Of a stretch of 64,000 bases of DNA, positions 61,643 to 64,000 are shown one piece after another. This DNA is from Paeniglutamicibacter sulfureus. GTDB taxonomy: Bacteria > Actinomycetota > Actinomycetes > Actinomycetales > Micrococcaceae. The notes under the pieces are model-generated. The model saw only the letters and a list, made by a program, of their open reading frames with translations, was not told the origin of the DNA and did no database searches. A program made the translations under genes and the position numbers. How positions within the stretch are numbered: the stretch's first letter is position 1; every line of letters starts with the position of its first letter. The stretch spans positions 2,294,001-2,358,000 of the forward strand of contig NZ_BAAAWO010000001.1 in the NCBI RefSeq assembly GCF_039535115.1, written 5' to 3'.

Positions 61643-62725
61643 TCAGGCCGTCAGCTCCTCGCCGGCATCACTGATGACCTGTCCGAGACCTCCGCGGCGG
61701 AGGCTGGCGCGCTGGCGTTGGGCGCCGTTTCCGTCCCTGGCCAGTCGTTCCAGACCCGTCTGGACGAAATCAGTGTCGCCGTTCACGGCCAGGGCCTCGC
61801 CGATGAGCTGCAGCAACGCAACCAGTAGCTGCTTGGTGCTGATTGCCCGCCCGGTGACAGGATCCACCTGGTTCCCCGTTAAGCCGTGCTTGGCTGCTTG
61901 CCAGAAGGCGAGGTCCAGGACTTCGGACAACAGCGGTTCGGTCGCGGCCGGGGCACGCAGGCTGGTGTCTACCAGTGCGCGCACAATGAGCGCCAGCAAC
62001 ACCGAGTCCTCGGCGCGTAGCTGGGCGTCCGCGATCCTGACCTCGATGGTGGGATACCGGTTCGATAGGCGCGCTGCCCAGCCAATATGGCCCTGGTCCA
62101 ATACGACGTCGGATGCCAGAAGCGTGTCCATCCGGGTCCGATATTCCCGTGCGTCGGCAAAATGCGGCTGGATGCCCTGTATCGACCACCGGCGGTAGTG
62201 GATGCTGCGCCATGAAGCGAACCCTGAATCCGCACCGCGCCAAAACGGGGAATTCGAACCAATCGCCAGCACCAGCGGCAACCAAGGCCGCAGGGCATTC
62301 AAGGCCACCACCCCGGCATCCGCGTCAGGTATCGAGACATGGACGTGAAGCCCTGAGACATACTGCTCCCCACTGATTCCGGGCAGAAACTCGTGCATTG
62401 CGCGGTAACGGTCATCGTAGGCGATAGCGGCGGCGCCGGCGCGAACCAACGGTGCCGCACCCAGACCCACGGGCAGTAGATTCAGGCCCTGAACGGTGCG
62501 AGCGAGTTCCTTGCGGTACTCGCGCAGCGACGCCAGCGCAGTGGTTCCGTCACTGCAGATCGGCGTGGCGGTCTCTACCTGGCAGGCCAAGAGTTCGGTC
62601 TGAGTGGAATTCCCCCCTGCCTTGATGCCCATGATGATGGCCGACGTGGCAGCATCCGGGTCGGCAGGCAAACCGGTTTCCGGGTGAAGCAGGAAGAACT
62701 CTTCCTCGATGCCGAAGGTGCTCAT
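61643..62725 (-). CDS. GCS2/YbdK-family carboxylate-amine ligase
   Basis: ATP-dependent ligase of 360 aa of the glutamate-cysteine ligase 2 family. Typical segments are STFGIEEEFFLLHPETGLPA at the start, HVHVSIPDADAGVVALN, PLVLAIGSNSPFWRGADSGF, and RYPTIEVRIADAQL. AAGGAT lies before the ATG at 62725; the 62-codon upstream extension covers an intergenic hairpin and is discarded. E. coli YbdK shows weak gamma-glutamylcysteine synthesis, but in actinobacteria the physiological substrates of these enzymes are mostly unknown. It follows the CDGSH gene on the same strand with a hairpin between. Confidence 0.9.
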   Translation of the reverse strand: MSTFGIEEEFFLLHPETGLPADPDAATSAIIMGIKAGGNSTQTELLACQVETATPICSDGTTALASLREYRKELARTVQGLNLLPVGLGAAPLVRAGAAAIAYDDRYRAMHEFLPGISGEQYVSGLHVHVSIPDADAGVVALNALRPWLPLVLAIGSNSPFWRGADSGFASWRSIHYRRWSIQGIQPHFADAREYRTRMDTLLASDVVLDQGHIGWAARLSNRYPTIEVRIADAQLRAEDSVLLALIVRALVDTSLRAPAATEPLLSEVLDLAFWQAAKHGLTGNQVDPVTGRAISTKQLLVALLQLIGEALAVNGDTDFVQTGLERLARDGNGAQRQRASLRRGGLGQVISDAGEELTA

Positions 62726-62869
62726 GGGGATCCTTCCGTTAGAGATGCTAAGACGAGGCAATAATGCGTGGACAAGGGGATCGTCCGTGGCGACTTGGAA
62801 TTTCACTCCATTCGCATCGGCAGGTGAATGCCAACATCTACCCTCCCGGGGAAGGGTGCCAACTCCCAA

Positions 62870-62905
62870 CGTGGTCCCTGACGTCTTTCGACGACAGGGA
62901 CCACG
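62870..62905 (-). terminator. hairpin between CDGSH and YbdK-like genes
   Basis: A perfect 11-base-arm stem (62870-62880 and 62895-62905) has a 14-base loop that can itself form GTC/GAC pairs. It lies 25 bases after the CDGSH-frame stop on the minus strand. No T run follows, so partial read-through into the ligase gene is possible. Confidence 0.55.
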
Positions 62906-62929
62906 AAGCAACGACTCGGAGCCGAAGCC

Positions 62930-63100
62930 CTACTCGCTGTTGTCGTTACTGGTCGCCGGGCCGCTCTTGATGGCCCCGCCCTCGTCCGTCCAGTCATGGC
63001 CCGTCTCGGTGGACAGCGCAGGGTCCGATACGTGGTCCTCCCGCTTGGCCTGCTCTTTCTTCTCGGCAGCGTCCGTGGTGGATTCCTGGGATTCATTCAT
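62930..63100 (-). CDS. possible separate 56-aa acidic protein (internal start)
   Basis: The ATG at 63100 has AAAGGAG nine bases upstream, a better ribosome site than the CDGSH start. The product is acidic, without hydrophobic segments, and contains GHDWTDEGGA. It is in frame with the CDGSH protein without a stop between. Either a stop codon was lost or both a long and a short product are made. Confidence 0.45.
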   Translation of the reverse strand: MNESQESTTDAAEKKEQAKREDHVSDPALSTETGHDWTDEGGAIKSGPATSNDNSE

Positions 63101-63373
63101 GGTGTTCTTCTCCTTTGTATTTTTGTGGGAAAAATTCAGGGGAGGATTGTCGTCCTCATTGGCGTTCTGCAACTGCGGCTCATCAAAACGAAGCAATTTA
63201 TGGGTGCCATCGCAAAACGGCTTGATCTTCGACCCGCCGCACCGGCAAAGCGCCACGGTTCCGCGCCTCGGATCGACCGGCTGGTTGTCGCCGTCCACGA
63301 TGTCGAAGCTGCCCCTGACGATCAGCGGACCACGGGGACAAACGGTGATGCTGGCGGGCCCGGAGTTGCTCAT
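62930..63373 (-). CDS. CDGSH iron-sulfur protein fused in frame to a small acidic tail
   Basis: Frame of 147 aa. The N-terminal part (1-70) is a CDGSH 2Fe-2S protein with ligands C43, C45, C54 and H58 (CRCGGSKIKPFCDGTH). Bacterial proteins of this kind usually end soon after the motif. Here the frame continues through an AT-richer stretch (NFSHKNTKEKNT) into a 56-residue acidic part starting MNESQESTTDAAEK. The ATG of that part (63100) is preceded by AAAGGAG, so it may also be made as a separate protein. The ATG at 63373 overlaps the upstream diiron-protein gene by ATGA. Confidence 0.85.
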   Translation of the reverse strand: MSNSGPASITVCPRGPLIVRGSFDIVDGDNQPVDPRRGTVALCRCGGSKIKPFCDGTHKLLRFDEPQLQNANEDDNPPLNFSHKNTKEKNTMNESQESTTDAAEKKEQAKREDHVSDPALSTETGHDWTDEGGAIKSGPATSNDNSE

Positions 63374-64000
63374 GCTGCAGCCCGGAGTTCGGCGCGCAAC
63401 GAGCTGCGGTCGGATTGCCAGGCGTTCATCTGCCATTGGCCGGCCAGCGTGTCGAGCAGGATGACAGTCGCAGCACCGAAGAACACGTCGTTCATCAATC
63501 GGGGGTCTGCCTCAATGAGTCCGCCGGCAAGGTCCCGTCCGGCAATCTGTTCATGAACGGCGTCGGCCTCCACGTGTTCATCGAAATAGTCAGTGACCGG
63601 CGAGCTAAATCCGAGTCGTCGGAATCCCCGGGCATACTTCGCATTCGGTATGGATGAGGTCATCTCGTAGATCGCCAAGTGGCCGCAGGCAGCGCCCCGG
63701 TGCCTGCGGTGCAGGCCGAAGAGTGAAATGACATTCACTGAAGCCAGGGTGATGGCAGGGATGGCATCGATGTAGCTCCCGAAGTCGTTCTCGAGCCCCA
63801 GCCCCTGCATGGTCCGGGCAAATAGTTCGGCGTGCGTTTGGCCGGGAACCCCACCGCCGTATTCGTCGGCTTGGATCTCCACCAGCGCCGATTTGGCACG
63901 GCCGGTGAGTCGCGGAATCGCCCAGGTGTGGGGATCGGCTTCCTTCAACTGGTAAATGGACTTGTGGACCAGGAATTCACGGGCCTGTTCCAGGGTCGCA
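63370..64000 (-). CDS. haem-oxygenase-like diiron (iron-containing redox) enzyme, 5' end beyond window
   Basis: Partial gene; the frame stays open to the window edge and reads AREFLVHKSIYQLKEADPHT and then WAIPRLTGRAKSALVEIQAD, so it starts upstream of 64000. Diiron ligands are suggested by E and H in EIQADEYGGG followed by GQTHAELF, and by DYFDEHVEADAVHEQIA near the C-terminus. The family (TENA/haem-oxygenase fold, iron-containing redox enzymes) includes oxidases that act on fatty acids, amino acids and natural-product precursors. Its TGA overlaps the CDGSH start by ATGA, and the Fe-S protein may serve as its electron donor. Confidence 0.88.
   Translation of the reverse strand, partial: ATLEQAREFLVHKSIYQLKEADPHTWAIPRLTGRAKSALVEIQADEYGGGVPGQTHAELFARTMQGLGLENDFGSYIDAIPAITLASVNVISLFGLHRRHRGAACGHLAIYEMTSSIPNAKYARGFRRLGFSSPVTDYFDEHVEADAVHEQIAGRDLAGGLIEADPRLMNDVFFGAATVILLDTLAGQWQMNAWQSDRSSLRAELRAAA

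Noticed and set aside
1..64000. CRISPR arrays, rRNA and tRNA genes
   Set aside because: I read for regular spaced repeats and conserved RNA segments and found none. The only clear repeats are the hairpin family and the 43-bp duplication.

Overview
The window looks like chromosomal DNA from a high-GC actinobacterium. Codons end mostly in G or C, adjacent genes often overlap by ATGA or GTGA, and the gene content suits the Micrococcaceae (Arthrobacter, Paeniglutamicibacter, Glutamicibacter and relatives). That content includes an E1alpha-E1beta-E2 keto-acid dehydrogenase operon beside a HisC2-type aminotransferase, an assimilatory nitrate operon, and many MFS carriers each next to a one-component regulator. 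The genus is inferred. I saw no rRNA, tRNA or CRISPR array. About 58 protein genes are called, two of them cut by the window edges.

Layout. 1-5037 (minus strand): hisC-like aminotransferase, then bkdABC-type dehydrogenase genes and the start of an unknown gene. 5156-8949: a YvlD-like membrane protein, a small WXG100-like protein paired with an alpha/beta hydrolase, and purB. 9219-14287: nitrate uptake and reduction (narK, nasA, FAD/BFD reductase). 14322-18828: cupin, two-domain VOC protein, and a Mn/Zn-type ABC transporter preceded by a cluster of palindromes. 18976-23641: dicarboxylate symporter, transposase remnant, small membrane protein, glycosyltransferase, degenerate stretch, DtxR/MntR-family regulator.

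23864-36158 is a catabolic region. It holds SDR-MFS, an IclR regulator, an aromatic-acid-type MFS with an ACMSD-like amidohydrolase and an acetoacetyl-CoA synthetase, a second IclR, a LysR, and an MBL hydrolase with an MHS carrier. 36288-38464 holds two divergent unknown genes that seem to share a domain. 38565-44904 carries an SfnB/DszC-like flavoprotein, MarR with a drug-type MFS and an aldo/keto reductase, a thioredoxin-like protein, a DinB-like protein whose C-terminus is shifted by a 43-bp duplication, and an ArsR-SRPBCC pair.

45027-49238 is a block of visibly lower GC (amidohydrolase, RpiR regulator, sodium:solute symporter). It lies between two identical 50-bp hairpin repeats, and two nearly identical 16-bp palindromes flank the regulator. 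49314-54145 has an MHS carrier divergent from a response regulator, histidine kinase and TAXI lipoprotein operon. 54269-57049 is a sugar porter with a possible 30-codon leader, divergent from a ROK regulator. 57143-61178 is AraC, aldehyde dehydrogenase and GMC oxidase. 61384-64000 (minus strand) combines a haem-oxygenase-like diiron protein, a CDGSH Fe-S protein, a GCS2/YbdK ligase and very small acidic proteins.

Overall the region is mostly carbon-source uptake and oxidation under local regulators, with housekeeping genes (purB, keto-acid dehydrogenase) and nitrogen and metal acquisition mixed in.
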